Positions 36,968-45,864 of a stretch of 64,000 bases of DNA are shown here, in pieces. Each line of letters begins with the position of its first letter. The first letter of the stretch is position 1. Position numbers and translations under genes: made by a program. Source of the DNA: Bradyrhizobium sp. NFR13 (GTDB taxonomy: Bacteria > Pseudomonadota > Alphaproteobacteria > Rhizobiales > Xanthobacteraceae); assembly GCF_900114605.1 (NCBI RefSeq), contig NZ_FOTP01000002.1:124001-188000 (forward strand), in the 5' to 3' direction. The notes beneath the pieces are model-generated. The model searched no databases. It worked only from the letters and a program-made list of their open reading frames with translations, and was not told the origin of the DNA.

Positions 36968-37216
36968 ATGAAAGTCAAAACATCATGGCCCTGGATCTCG
37001 CTATTGACCGCCGCCGTCGCTGCGCTGAATCCGGTTGGATATGGGATCATCGACAACGCGTTTCATTCAGGTGAACAACTGGCGCGCAGCCTGGGACAGT
37101 TTTTGGTCTATTGCGCGCTGGGCATCCTTGCGGCGCTGGGATTGATCGAATTCGGCATCCGAAAATTTCTGATTTCAAGACAGCGCCGATTGGCGAGTGG
37201 AGTGACCCATGGCTGA
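36968..37216 (+). CDS. Small membrane protein between pdhC and lpd
   Basis: 82 residues with two likely membrane spans, about 8-26 (WISLLTAAVAALNPVGYGI) and 40-62 (GQFLVYCALGILAALGLIEF), and a basic tail (RKFLISRQRRLASG). It overlaps the lpd start by eight bases and follows pdhC by 19, so it is part of the operon. No family is recognised. Membrane proteins are not usual parts of a PDH locus. Confidence 0.6.
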   Translation: MKVKTSWPWISLLTAAVAALNPVGYGIIDNAFHSGEQLARSLGQFLVYCALGILAALGLIEFGIRKFLISRQRRLASGVTHG

Positions 37217-38630
37217 TACATCCTTCGACGTCGTCGTCATCGGCTCCGGTCCCGGCGGCTATGTGACGGCCATTCGGGCCGCGCAGCTCGGCTTCAAGAC
37301 AGCGATCGTCGAGAAGGCCTATCTCGGCGGCATCTGCAATAACTGGGGCTGTATCCCGACCAAGGCGCTGCTGCGCTCGGCGGAAATCTATCACTACATG
37401 CAGCATGCCAAGGATTATGGCCTGTCGGCGGACAACGTGACGTTCGACATCAAGGCCGTGATCGCGCGCTCGCGCGGCGTCGTGAAGCGCCTCAGCGGCG
37501 GCGTCGAATATCTGATGAACAAGAACAAGATCTCGATCATCTGGGGTGAAGCGACCCTGGATGCGCCGGGCAAGTTCACTGTCAAGAAGACGGAAGCCGC
37601 AGCACCCAAGGGCGCGCTCGGGGCAGGCAGCTATACTGCCAAGCATATCATCGTCGCCACCGGCGCCCGGCCGCGCGTGCTGCCGGGTCTCGAGCCCGAC
37701 AAGAAGCTTGTCTGGACTTATTTCGAGGCCATGAACCCCGACAAGATGCCGAAGTCGCTGCTGGTGGTCGGCTCCGGCGCCATCGGCATCGAATTTGCGT
37801 CGTTCTACAAGACCATGGGCGCCGACGTGACTGTGGTCGAGGTGCTGCCGCAGATTCTGCCGGTGGAGGACGCCGAGATCGCCGGTTTCGCCCGCAAACA
37901 GTTCGAGAAGCAGGGCATCAAGATCATGTCCGGCGCGAAAGTGACCAAGCTCGACAAGAAGTCGGATTCGGTCACCGTGACCATCGAGGATGGCAAGGGG
38001 GCTACCCAGCAGCTCACCGTCGATCGCGTCATCTCGGCGGTCGGCGTGGTCGGCAATATCGAAGGCTTCGGCCTCGAGAAGCTCGGCGTGAAGACTGAGC
38101 GCGGCTGTATTGTGATCGACAAATACGGCAAGACCAACGTGCCCGGCATCTATGCCATCGGCGACGTCGCCGGTCCGCCGATGCTGGCCCACAAGGCCGA
38201 GCATGAGGGCGTGATCTGCGTCGAGGCGATCAAGGGGATGAACCCGCATGCAATGGACAAGTCGCTGATCCCGGGCTGCACCTATTGCCATCCGCAGGTG
38301 GCCTCGGTCGGTCTCACCGAAGCCAAGGCCAAGGAAGCCGGCAAGGACATCCGCGTCGGCCGCTTCCCCTTTGTCGCCAATGGCAAGGCCATCGCCCAGG
38401 GCGAGGATCAGGGCATGGTGAAGGTGATTTTCGACAAGAAGACCGGCCAGCTGCTCGGCGCCCATATGGTCGGCGCTGAAGTCGTCGAGATGATCCAGGG
38501 CTTCGTGGTCGCCATGAACCTGGAGACGACTGAGGAAGAGCTCTTCCACACCATCTTCCCGCATCCGACCATCTCGGAAACGATGAAGGAAGCGGTGCTG
38601 GATGCTTATGGCCGGGTGCTGAACACTTAG
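37209..38630 (+). CDS. lpdA: Dihydrolipoyl dehydrogenase (E3)
   Basis: 473 residues. E3 reoxidises dihydrolipoamide with FAD and NAD. The FAD loop is VVIGSGPGGYVTAIRAAQLG, the redox disulfide is in GGICNNWGCIPTKALL (C-x4-C), the NAD loop VVGSGAIGIEFASFY, and the second FAD site GIYAIGDVAGPPMLAHKAEH. The C-terminal catalytic HPTISETMKEAV pair is intact. It could serve both pyruvate and other 2-oxoacid complexes. A hairpin follows 25 bases after the stop codon. Confidence 0.97.
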   Translation: MADTSFDVVVIGSGPGGYVTAIRAAQLGFKTAIVEKAYLGGICNNWGCIPTKALLRSAEIYHYMQHAKDYGLSADNVTFDIKAVIARSRGVVKRLSGGVEYLMNKNKISIIWGEATLDAPGKFTVKKTEAAAPKGALGAGSYTAKHIIVATGARPRVLPGLEPDKKLVWTYFEAMNPDKMPKSLLVVGSGAIGIEFASFYKTMGADVTVVEVLPQILPVEDAEIAGFARKQFEKQGIKIMSGAKVTKLDKKSDSVTVTIEDGKGATQQLTVDRVISAVGVVGNIEGFGLEKLGVKTERGCIVIDKYGKTNVPGIYAIGDVAGPPMLAHKAEHEGVICVEAIKGMNPHAMDKSLIPGCTYCHPQVASVGLTEAKAKEAGKDIRVGRFPFVANGKAIAQGEDQGMVKVIFDKKTGQLLGAHMVGAEVVEMIQGFVVAMNLETTEEELFHTIFPHPTISETMKEAVLDAYGRVLNT

Positions 38631-38655
38631 TCGAACCCACTTCTGACCAACAATT

Positions 38656-38687
38656 CAGCTCGCTGCTTCGTGATAGCAGGCGGGCTG
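38656..38687 (+). terminator. Hairpin after lpdA
   Basis: CAGCTCGC-TGCT (38656-38667) pairs with AGCA-GGCGGGCTG (38675-38687) with one bulged G and one G-T pair, around TCGTGAT. No long T-run follows, so it may end the transcript with Rho or stabilise the pdh mRNA. Confidence 0.5.
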
Positions 38688-38793
38688 AAAGCTCTGCTTC
38701 CCAACTTTATCTGCTGTTGGGGCCGGACGCTGAAAGGCGTCGTCGGTCCAACAGAACGCCGATTAAACGTCGGCGAATGATTGGGAGCCTTCC

Positions 38794-39039
38794 ATGAAAA
38801 CATTCATCGCCACGGTTCTCGTAACAACCGTTGTTGCGACGATGGTCGCGGATGCCGCGGGCGCTTCTGAGCGCAAGCATGCGCGCCGTCACGTCCAACA
38901 GCCGGGCACAAGCGCTCAAATCGATCCACGCGAGGCTTATGACTACTATCCGGGTTGGGGACGCGAGGTGGTGCCAGTTTATGGCGTCTATACGGGCCTG
39001 ATCTATGGTGGCGCGACGTCCGCGCCGGCCGGACGCTAG
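38794..39039 (+). CDS. Small exported protein, unknown
   Basis: 81 residues. MKTFIATVLVTTVVATMVADAAGA is a signal peptide; the mature part (about 57 residues) is basic and then Tyr/Gly-rich (REAYDYYPGWGREVVPVYGV). A good ribosome site (TTGGGAG) precedes the ATG. Family not recognised; short exported Tyr/Pro/Gly proteins of this sort are frequent in Bradyrhizobium relatives. A strong terminator follows 18 bases later. Confidence 0.65.
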   Translation: MKTFIATVLVTTVVATMVADAAGASERKHARRHVQQPGTSAQIDPREAYDYYPGWGREVVPVYGVYTGLIYGGATSAPAGR

Positions 39040-39056
39040 AGCAATCCGCTGCAAGC

Positions 39057-39082
39057 AAAGGCCGGCCCGCGCGGCCGGCTTT
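39057..39082 (+). terminator. Rho-independent terminator
   Basis: AAAG(G)CCGGC pairs with GCCGGCTTT around CCGCGCG, followed by CGGTTTCGTTTTTC. It lies 18 bases after the small exported protein gene. The rest of the gap to 39328 shows no gene. Confidence 0.65.
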
Positions 39083-39328
39083 CGGTTTCGTTTTTCAAGC
39101 AGGTCCGGATCCAGATGGTTGCTGCCGGGCAACGAATGTTGCCGGCTTGCCACAGTCCCCCAAGATTTAACCCTGTCGTGCTGTGGGTATTGCAACCGCC
39201 GCTATTTGGCCACACGCCTTCGTGAAATCATTTCTCACCAGCCAGAAGGCTGGAGCGCTTTGTCGATCGGCGGGATGTCAGTGGGATTGTCCCGGATCGC
39301 CGGAGCGGCCTGAGAAACCAGGTTCGCG

Positions 39329-40009
39329 ATGGACGCCAAGACGAACATCAAGTCGCGTTTGCCTAGCCGTCATATGATGGTGGGTCGGGAGCAGGCGTTG
39401 CGTGGCGCGCTCCCGTCCACGATGAGTCCGGCTATGCCGCAGAGTGAACGGTCCGTCGCCAGCCAAGCGCTGCGCGCGGCAGCATCTCGTGCCGTCGAAA
39501 TCTTCAAAAAGACACCATATCGCACCGATTCAAAGCGGGTAAGCCGTTATGTCGCCAAAGACATATTGGAAATTGCTGACATACCGTTGCTGAAGACGAC
39601 ATTGCTCGATCACAGCCGGTCGCGGGGAGCGTGCCTCACTGCGACGGAGCAGATGATCGCGGAGAAAATGAAGCCCGTGACGCGGAATTCCCATCAGGAC
39701 GTTGTGCGTTCTGCCGGCAAGCTGATCACCATTGGTGGTGACACAGTCGGATCGAAGGGGAATCTGGCTTGCGACATCCTCGATTCGGAAGACGATGCCC
39801 CCGTCCGGGGCGGCGCTGTCGCGGGTGTCTTTAACGTAAAATTGACCGACAAAGAATTGGCCGCGCACCCGACCAAGGGGACGCGTCGCGCGACTAACCA
39901 TACGTCAGGGACGCTGTGGAAATATGCCCGGCGGGTTGGATCGGCCATTGATGGCGCTGTGTCCAAGCCCGGCCGGGCCCACGAGAAATACTGTTATGCG
40001 GATATTTGA
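39329..40009 (+). CDS. Hypothetical protein, overlaps exoR start
   Basis: 226 residues, basic and soluble, with no signal peptide or membrane span. No motif is recognised. The text is complex rather than low-complexity (for example EIADIPLLKTTLLDHSRSRG and KLTDKELAAHPTKG), which favours a real gene, but third-position GC is lower than in the neighbours and no clear ribosome site precedes the ATG. It ends 14 bases inside the exoR reading frame. It might be a recent acquisition or, less likely, a chance frame. Confidence 0.4.
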   Translation: MDAKTNIKSRLPSRHMMVGREQALRGALPSTMSPAMPQSERSVASQALRAAASRAVEIFKKTPYRTDSKRVSRYVAKDILEIADIPLLKTTLLDHSRSRGACLTATEQMIAEKMKPVTRNSHQDVVRSAGKLITIGGDTVGSKGNLACDILDSEDDAPVRGGAVAGVFNVKLTDKELAAHPTKGTRRATNHTSGTLWKYARRVGSAIDGAVSKPGRAHEKYCYADI

Positions 40010-40808
40010 GCGTACCATTTTTGTAGCGTTTGCTTTGGGTGCCGCGTCAGTGGCCGCGCCGGCGTTTGCCTTCGATGGCGCGCCCGTTGGCAGCAGCGAT
40101 GCAGCCCTGCCGGTTGTAACGACCATTCCCGGTGCTGCCCCGGTCTTGAAGAAGTCCGCCAAGCCAGACACCTCGCTGACCGCGCTTCAATACGCCGCCG
40201 AAGGCGGTCATCCGATTGCTCAGTGGAAGCTCGGGCGGATGTATGCCGACGGGAACGGCGTGGCGCAGGACGACCTGCGCGCCTTCGAATATTTCAGCCG
40301 TATCGCTAATGCGCATGCGGAGGACTCGCCGTCCGCGCCGCAGGCGACCATCGTCGCCAATGCTTTCGTGGCCCTTGGCCGCTACTACCTCGACGGTATT
40401 CCGAATTCGAAGATCAAGGCGGACACTGAACGCGCACGTGAGATGTTCTCCTACGCTGCGTCCTATTTCGGCAATGCCGACGCCCAGTACGATCTGGCCC
40501 GGCTGTATCTGAAGGGCATCGGCACCCCGCGCGACACCAAGTATGGCGCCCGCTGGCTTGGCCTTGCGGCGCAGAAGGGCCAGCACCAGGCACAGGCGCT
40601 GCTCGGCCAGATGCTGTTCAACGGTGAATCGCTGCCGCGGCAGATGGCGCGCGGCCTGATGTGGCTGACGCTGGCCCGCGACAATGCCGGCCCGGACGAC
40701 ACCTGGATCCGCGACAGCTACAACAAGGCTATCGCGAAGGCCTCCGAAGACGACCGGGCCATGGCGCTCCAGATGCTCGAGCACTGGGTGCAGGGCAAGC
40801 GGGACTGA
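39996..40808 (+). CDS. exoR: ExoR-type periplasmic Sel1-repeat regulator
   Basis: 270 residues, near the 268 of Sinorhizobium ExoR. A signal peptide (RTIFVAFALGAASVAAPAFA) precedes Sel1-like repeats: ALQYAAEGGHPIAQWKLGRM, VALGRYYLDGI, ADAQYDLARLYLKGIG and WLGLAAQKGQHQAQALLGQM. The end (GLMWLTLARDNAGPDDTWIR) also follows ExoR. In Sinorhizobium, ExoR holds the ExoS sensor kinase inactive in the periplasm and so represses succinoglycan and activates motility. The ATG is at 39996; longer in-frame starts run into unsupported sequence. No exoS/chvI genes are nearby. Confidence 0.8.
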   Translation: MRIFERTIFVAFALGAASVAAPAFAFDGAPVGSSDAALPVVTTIPGAAPVLKKSAKPDTSLTALQYAAEGGHPIAQWKLGRMYADGNGVAQDDLRAFEYFSRIANAHAEDSPSAPQATIVANAFVALGRYYLDGIPNSKIKADTERAREMFSYAASYFGNADAQYDLARLYLKGIGTPRDTKYGARWLGLAAQKGQHQAQALLGQMLFNGESLPRQMARGLMWLTLARDNAGPDDTWIRDSYNKAIAKASEDDRAMALQMLEHWVQGKRD

Positions 40809-40882
40809 AGTTCTCTAAGCGTCCCGCTCCGTCGTTTGTTTCGCTTCCGGTAGTGAGCGGGCAGTGCGGGACGGCGTGGCCG

Positions 40883-41077
40883 TCAGGGGCGCCGGCGCCC
40901 CTGGATGCAGATCATGATCACAATGATCGGTATCGCAAGCGCGGCCCAGGATAGCCCCCACCAGACGCCGCTATGACCGATCAGAGCCGAGATCAGGCCG
41001 AACACGGTGAGAATTGCGATCGCGGTCGGCCACCGCCAGAGATGCACAAATCCGCGACGTGATCTGGTGGTGATCAT
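40883..41077 (-). CDS. Small membrane protein of the iron-uptake operon
   Basis: 64 residues: a basic N-end (MITTRSRRGFVHLWRW) and two hydrophobic spans (PTAIAILTVFGLISALIG and GLSWAALAIPIIVIMICI). Its ATG overlaps the stop codon of the PepSY gene (TGA within ATGA), so translation is coupled. Similar short proteins often end TonB receptor / PepSY operons, though none has a known role. It is too short for confident family assignment. Confidence 0.65.
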   Translation of the reverse strand: MITTRSRRGFVHLWRWPTAIAILTVFGLISALIGHSGVWWGLSWAALAIPIIVIMICIQGRRRP

Positions 41078-42267
41078 TCGGCTGCCTGTCCAGACAGCGG
41101 CGCGGAAGCGGTATTGCTGGTGACCAGTTCGTTTTCCGCTGCGGAAACAACCGACGCCCGGCGCGTCCACCAGAGATAGAGACCGCTGCCGAGCACCACG
41201 ATGGTGACGAGATCGAGCAGCGCCCAGATGATCTTCAGTGGCATGCCGCCATAATCGCCGAAGTGCAGAGGACGTGAGACTTCCAGCGCGCGCAGGTACC
41301 ACGGCATTGTCACGATATTGGTCAGCTCGCCAGTCCGGGCATCCACCAGCACGGGACTGAACAGCCGCGATGTAAGCGGCTCGCGGCCCTTGGTCCAAAT
41401 CAGGTAGTGAAACGGCGAGCCGAATGTCGCGCCGGGAAAGACCACGCTGGTCGCAATCATGTCGGGCAGGGCAGCCCGGGTCTTGTCGAGGGCCCCCTGC
41501 GGCGAACTCAGCTCGGCGATTGAGGGCGTTGGCTTGCCCTGCATGGGCGCGAGCATCGCCTTCACGTCAGTCATCTGCCAAAGCCCGAACAGTGGCTTCG
41601 ACAGTTCGTTGATGACACCGGTCGTACCGACCACAAGGGCCCATGCGAGTGTCACCACACCCAGCATGTTGTGCAGATCCAGCCATTTCAGCCGCGGCGA
41701 GCGATCGGCACGGACGGTACCGAAATCGAGCTTGCGCATGAACGGGCCGTAGATGACGACGCCGGATACGATGGCGATCACGAACAGCAGCGCCATAAAT
41801 CCCATGAACAGTTCGCCGGGAAGGCCAGCAAAGAGATCGCGATGCAGCTTGAGGATCACGTCCATGAAGCGGACGCCGTCCTCGTCAAATGGCTTGGTCT
41901 GCTTGAGGATCTTCGCGGTATGGGCGTCGAACTTGATCCAGTGCGCGGACTTGCGGTTTTCCGTAAAGGCTTTCCAGGATGGCGCCATGGTGACGACGAT
42001 CTTGGGTTCGTCGTCGTCGGAGAACATGAACAGGATGATTTCGTCCGGATACATTTTCCGGCTGATCTCGGCGAGGCGATCGAGGCTGACATTCGGCGTG
42101 TTCTCGGGAGCGGATGCATAAGGCAGCGAGTCGTCCAGCAGATCGTTGATCTCGTCGCGGAACACCAGCGGGAGTCCGGTGACACAGATCAGCAGCAGGA
42201 AGACCGTGCAGACCAGACTCGTCCACTTGTGGATCCAGAACCATTTTCGCAGCATCGATCGCGTCAT
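41074..42267 (-). CDS. PepSY-associated membrane protein (PiuB-like)
   Basis: 397 residues. Four main membrane spans: residues about 14-34 (WTSLVCTVFLLLICVTGLPL), 155-180 (FMGFMALLFVIAIVSGVVIY), 205-225 (NMLGVVTLAWALVVGTTGVI) and 350-370 (ALLDLVTIVVLGSGLYLWWT). The start WFWIHKWTSL and the LDLHNMLG segment are typical PepSY_TM features with His residues that may bind heme. These proteins are thought to reduce ferric siderophores or handle released iron at the inner membrane. It lies 78 bases downstream of the TonB receptor gene. Confidence 0.9.
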   Translation of the reverse strand: MTRSMLRKWFWIHKWTSLVCTVFLLLICVTGLPLVFRDEINDLLDDSLPYASAPENTPNVSLDRLAEISRKMYPDEIILFMFSDDDEPKIVVTMAPSWKAFTENRKSAHWIKFDAHTAKILKQTKPFDEDGVRFMDVILKLHRDLFAGLPGELFMGFMALLFVIAIVSGVVIYGPFMRKLDFGTVRADRSPRLKWLDLHNMLGVVTLAWALVVGTTGVINELSKPLFGLWQMTDVKAMLAPMQGKPTPSIAELSSPQGALDKTRAALPDMIATSVVFPGATFGSPFHYLIWTKGREPLTSRLFSPVLVDARTGELTNIVTMPWYLRALEVSRPLHFGDYGGMPLKIIWALLDLVTIVVLGSGLYLWWTRRASVVSAAENELVTSNTASAPLSGQAAE

Positions 42268-42345
42268 GACGGAGTCCGTGAATTGCAGCGGCCGCAGCAG
42301 ATATCAGTGCCGCGGCCGCCTTCGATATCGATTGCGCAGCTCAGC

Positions 42346-44622
42346 CTACCAACGATAGCGCAGCGTCGCGATCACTTCGCGGCGCAGGCCGTAATAGCAG
42401 CCGTTGTCTTGACACAAGGTGACATACGTCTTGTCGAATAGATTGGTGGCATTGATCTGGGCATTGAAGCCCTCGAATTGCTTGCCGAGCGCAGCAAAGT
42501 CGTAATGCACCGCTGCGTCGAACAAAGTGACCGAGGGAACATAGAACGTGTTAGCGATGTTGCCCGGCGTGTCTCCCAGATAGCGTACGCCGCCAGCAAG
42601 TCCGAATCCATCGAGCGGGCCGTTGCGGAACGTGTAATCGGCCCACAGTGTAGCGGAATTCATCGGCATGCCGATTGAATGCTTGCCGAGTTGCGTCGCC
42701 GCGGTGGTCTTTGTCACGACATTGTCGAGATAGGTGTAGGACGCCAGCACAGCCAGCTCGCGATTAACCTCGGTCTTCGCCTCGAGCTCGACGCCGCGCG
42801 AGCGGATTTCGCCGAGCTGGGCGCGGGCCGTGGGCGGATGATCGAGATCGGCCACCACCACATTCTGTTGCGTCAGATCGAACAAAGCGAGGGTGTAGAG
42901 CGACTTCGCGTTCGGCTGATACTTGATGCCGGTTTCATATTGCTGTCCCCGCGTAGGCACGAAGGGATTACCGAAAAAGTCGGTGCCGGCGACCGGTTGG
43001 AACGACTCGGTGTATTGGATGTACGGCGCGATCCCGTTGTCGAACTTGTACATCAGTGCGCCGCGCTTACTGACGGCTGTATCGGACTTGTCGGCGGTGC
43101 GGACTCCTGTCAACAGGTTGTCCGTATGCGAGTCGGCTTGATCGCGGCGGATGCCGAGCAGGGCGATCCAGTTATCGAGTTTGATCTGATCTTGCGCGTA
43201 GAATCCGTATTGATCGAGCCGCTGGCCCGTGGCTGTGGTTGGCGTGATGACGGGCGTCGGGCCATAGACGGGATTCAATGCGTTGATGTTGGTCGCGGTG
43301 CCCGTTCCGTTACGAGCAGTGTCGGTCGCATTGCGGTAGTCGAAACCGAACAGCACCGTATGTTCGAACGGCCCGAAGCGAAATTTGCCTTCCGCCTGAT
43401 TATCGAGGGCGAACGAACGGATCGTCTCCCGAGTGGTGTAGGCGCCGCGCGACAGATTGGTTGGATCAGTTCCGACGTTGGGCGACACCGTCGCGAAGTC
43501 GGTCGAGTTGTCCATGTAACGCAGGTTCTGACGAACCGTCAGGCCGTGGTCGAATTTGTGCTCGAACTGATAGCCGATCGAGGCATATTCGCGCGACGTG
43601 TGATCGAATCCCGGCTGACCTGAGAAGAAGCTCGTCGAAATATACTGCCCGTTATACGGCGTGATTGTGCCGATGCCGCGTGGCAGGAGCTGATTGTAGA
43701 ATCCGGCCCGCGGATCACGCTGGTAGGTGCCCTGAATTGTCAGCGTGGTCTGATTATCCGGGCGCCATGTCAGCGAAGGTGCGATGGAGACCCGCTGATA
43801 GCCCTGATAGTCGACCTGGCTGCCGACGTCGTAGCCGGATGCGGTCAGGCGATAGAGAAACTCCTTGTTCTTGTCGAGCGGGCCACTGAGGTCGACGCCA
43901 GCCTGGGCGCGGCCGTAGCTGCCGGTGGACACGAACATCTCGTGATAGGGCTCTTCGGTCGGGCGCTTGCTGACCGAATTGACGATACCGCCGGGTGTCG
44001 CCTGGCCGTACAGGATCGACGAAGGCCCGCGCAGCACTTCGATACGTTCGAGATTGTAGGGCTCGATGATCGGATAGCCGAAGATGCCGAAATTCACGAG
44101 GCGCATGGAGTCGAGATACTGATCGGCGAGAAAGCCGCGAATATAGACGCCGTCGGTACGCGCGTCGGCGCCGGCGACTTCGGACCGCGTTCCCGGTACA
44201 TAGCGCACAGCTTGCGCGACGCTCTGGACCGCCTGCGCCTGGATCTGATCCTGCGTCACGACCGAGATGGACTGTGGCGTCTCGACGAGCGGCGTGTCGG
44301 TCTTGGTGCCCGTGCCGCTGCGTGTTGCAACGTAACCATCGACATGGCCCCAGGCAGTTTCCGGCGTGCGCGCTGCAGGAGCAGGAGTTGGCTGTGTTTG
44401 CTGATTTGCTGACCGCGTGACTGCGCGCCGCGTGCTTCGTACACTGGCGCTTCGGTGGGCGTTCTGACTGCGACGTGTAGTCTGCTGTTGTGGTGCATCG
44501 ACAGTGACGGCGGGCAATGTCGATTGGGCGTGAACTGTCGTAGTGAAGTCCGATGACAGAACGAGACAGCTTGCTGCCCCGAGCCAGATTGCATGTTTCC
44601 AGATTTTCTTTTCGTTGATCAC
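42346..44622 (-). CDS. TonB-dependent ferric-siderophore receptor
   Basis: 758 residues. The signal peptide (about 1-32) is followed by a Gln/Thr/Arg/Pro-rich linker of about 60 residues. The plug begins with the TonB-box/plug entry TDTPLVETPQSISVVTQDQI and contains VYIRGFLADQYLDSMRL and IEVLRGPSSILYGQATPGG. The barrel ends in the outer-membrane signature with a terminal aromatic (ATLRYRW). LLGIRRDQ and VELEAKTEVNRELAVLASYT are typical FhuA/FpvA-like siderophore receptor features (hydroxamate class likely, not certain). It heads a minus-strand iron operon. No clear Fur or Irr box could be recognised in the 290 bases upstream. Confidence 0.93.
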   Translation of the reverse strand: MINEKKIWKHAIWLGAASCLVLSSDFTTTVHAQSTLPAVTVDAPQQQTTRRSQNAHRSASVRSTRRAVTRSANQQTQPTPAPAARTPETAWGHVDGYVATRSGTGTKTDTPLVETPQSISVVTQDQIQAQAVQSVAQAVRYVPGTRSEVAGADARTDGVYIRGFLADQYLDSMRLVNFGIFGYPIIEPYNLERIEVLRGPSSILYGQATPGGIVNSVSKRPTEEPYHEMFVSTGSYGRAQAGVDLSGPLDKNKEFLYRLTASGYDVGSQVDYQGYQRVSIAPSLTWRPDNQTTLTIQGTYQRDPRAGFYNQLLPRGIGTITPYNGQYISTSFFSGQPGFDHTSREYASIGYQFEHKFDHGLTVRQNLRYMDNSTDFATVSPNVGTDPTNLSRGAYTTRETIRSFALDNQAEGKFRFGPFEHTVLFGFDYRNATDTARNGTGTATNINALNPVYGPTPVITPTTATGQRLDQYGFYAQDQIKLDNWIALLGIRRDQADSHTDNLLTGVRTADKSDTAVSKRGALMYKFDNGIAPYIQYTESFQPVAGTDFFGNPFVPTRGQQYETGIKYQPNAKSLYTLALFDLTQQNVVVADLDHPPTARAQLGEIRSRGVELEAKTEVNRELAVLASYTYLDNVVTKTTAATQLGKHSIGMPMNSATLWADYTFRNGPLDGFGLAGGVRYLGDTPGNIANTFYVPSVTLFDAAVHYDFAALGKQFEGFNAQINATNLFDKTYVTLCQDNGCYYGLRREVIATLRYRW

Positions 44623-44912
44623 TACGCTGCCCCGTCAATTGTGCAGATTGTCACAAGTCGTTTTGGTGCTTCGTGATCGAGGGGAGCGTTCAAGACAATC
44701 GGCAGCGAGCTGGAATAAATCCAATCTGATGAGGTGGCTGGCGGGGTGTGGTAAAATTAACGCAGAATTAGCAGGACTTATGTCCGGCTGAGTGTGTGCG
44801 GCATTTCTGCACGCGGGACCGCATCGCTTTTCGGAGTCGAAAGAGCTGCGCGTGGCTCGATCCACGGCAGCCTTGTTGACGGGAAGGGTATTGGGAGTTG
44901 GCAGTTGCGGCG

Positions 44913-45704
44913 CTACGCCGCTTCGAGATCCAGATCGACCCAGACCGGCACGTGGTCGCTCGGTTTCTCCCAGGCGCGCACATATTTGTCGATGCCGACA
45001 TTGATGAGCTTGTCGCTGGCCTGCGGCGACAACAGCAGGTGATCGATGCGGATGCCCCAGTTCTTCTGCCAGGCGCCGGCCTGATAGTCCCAGAACGTGT
45101 ACTGGCCGGGCTCGTCGGTGACGGCGCGCAGGGCGTCGGTCATTCCCAGGCCAAGCAGGGTCTGGAAGCTGGCGCGGGTTTCCGGTTTGAACAGTGCGTC
45201 GTTGATCCACGCCGCCGGGTTGTGGACGTCTGCCGCTGTGGGGATGACGTTGAAGTCACCGGCGAGAATCAATGGCTCCTCTGTCTTCAGCCGCAGCCGG
45301 GTGAATTCCTGCAGCCGGGACATCCATTTCAGCTTGTAGGGATACTTCTCGGTGTCGACCGGATTGCCGTTCGGCAGATACAGGCAGGCCACCCTGACCA
45401 CCCCGGATTTCAGCGACACCACACCTTCGATGAAGCGGGCATGGAGATCTTCGTTGTCGCCCGCCAGTCGCGGCGTGGCTTCCTCCAGCGGATATTTCGA
45501 GAGCAGGGCAACGCCGTTGAAGGTCTTCTGGCCGTGGGTGACGACATTGTAGCCAAGTGCCTCAATGGGCTCGCGCGGAAACGCCTCATCAAGGCATTTG
45601 ATCTCTTGTAGGCAGACGATGTCCGGCGAGCAGTCGCGCAGCCAGGTCACCAGATGATCCAGCCGCTGGCGGACAGAATTCACATTCCAGGTGGCAATTC
45701 TCAT
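44913..45704 (-). CDS. xthA: Exodeoxyribonuclease III
   Basis: 263 residues from the ATG at 45704 (MRIATWNVNSVRQRLDHLV), the conserved family start; a longer frame up to 45773 is not conserved. Metal and catalytic residues: E in CLQEIKC, Y in VACLYLPNG, D and N in LAGDFNVIP, and DH in KPSDHVPVW. The enzyme makes AP-site cuts and 3'-5' degradation in base excision repair. It is divergent from the RND adaptor gene, 160 bases away. Confidence 0.96.
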   Translation of the reverse strand: MRIATWNVNSVRQRLDHLVTWLRDCSPDIVCLQEIKCLDEAFPREPIEALGYNVVTHGQKTFNGVALLSKYPLEEATPRLAGDNEDLHARFIEGVVSLKSGVVRVACLYLPNGNPVDTEKYPYKLKWMSRLQEFTRLRLKTEEPLILAGDFNVIPTAADVHNPAAWINDALFKPETRASFQTLLGLGMTDALRAVTDEPGQYTFWDYQAGAWQKNWGIRIDHLLLSPQASDKLINVGIDKYVRAWEKPSDHVPVWVDLDLEAA

Positions 45705-45864
45705 CTGCTGGGATTCCGGTAACAACAATGGCAAAAATACGTCAACGTGGCATACCATCATCCCCGCCAACATGATAAGCTTTAAGCCTAAAGCGCACAG
45801 ACGCTGTTTTTAAAGCTGCCATGGGCGGGAAACGGGGGCGACCCGATCTTCTGTACCAGGTGAC

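Noticed and set aside
37330-37375. Odd spacing at the lpd redox site (CNNWGC)
   Set aside because: It is still C-x4-C, the normal disulfide spacing of the family; the sequence between the Cys is only a variant.
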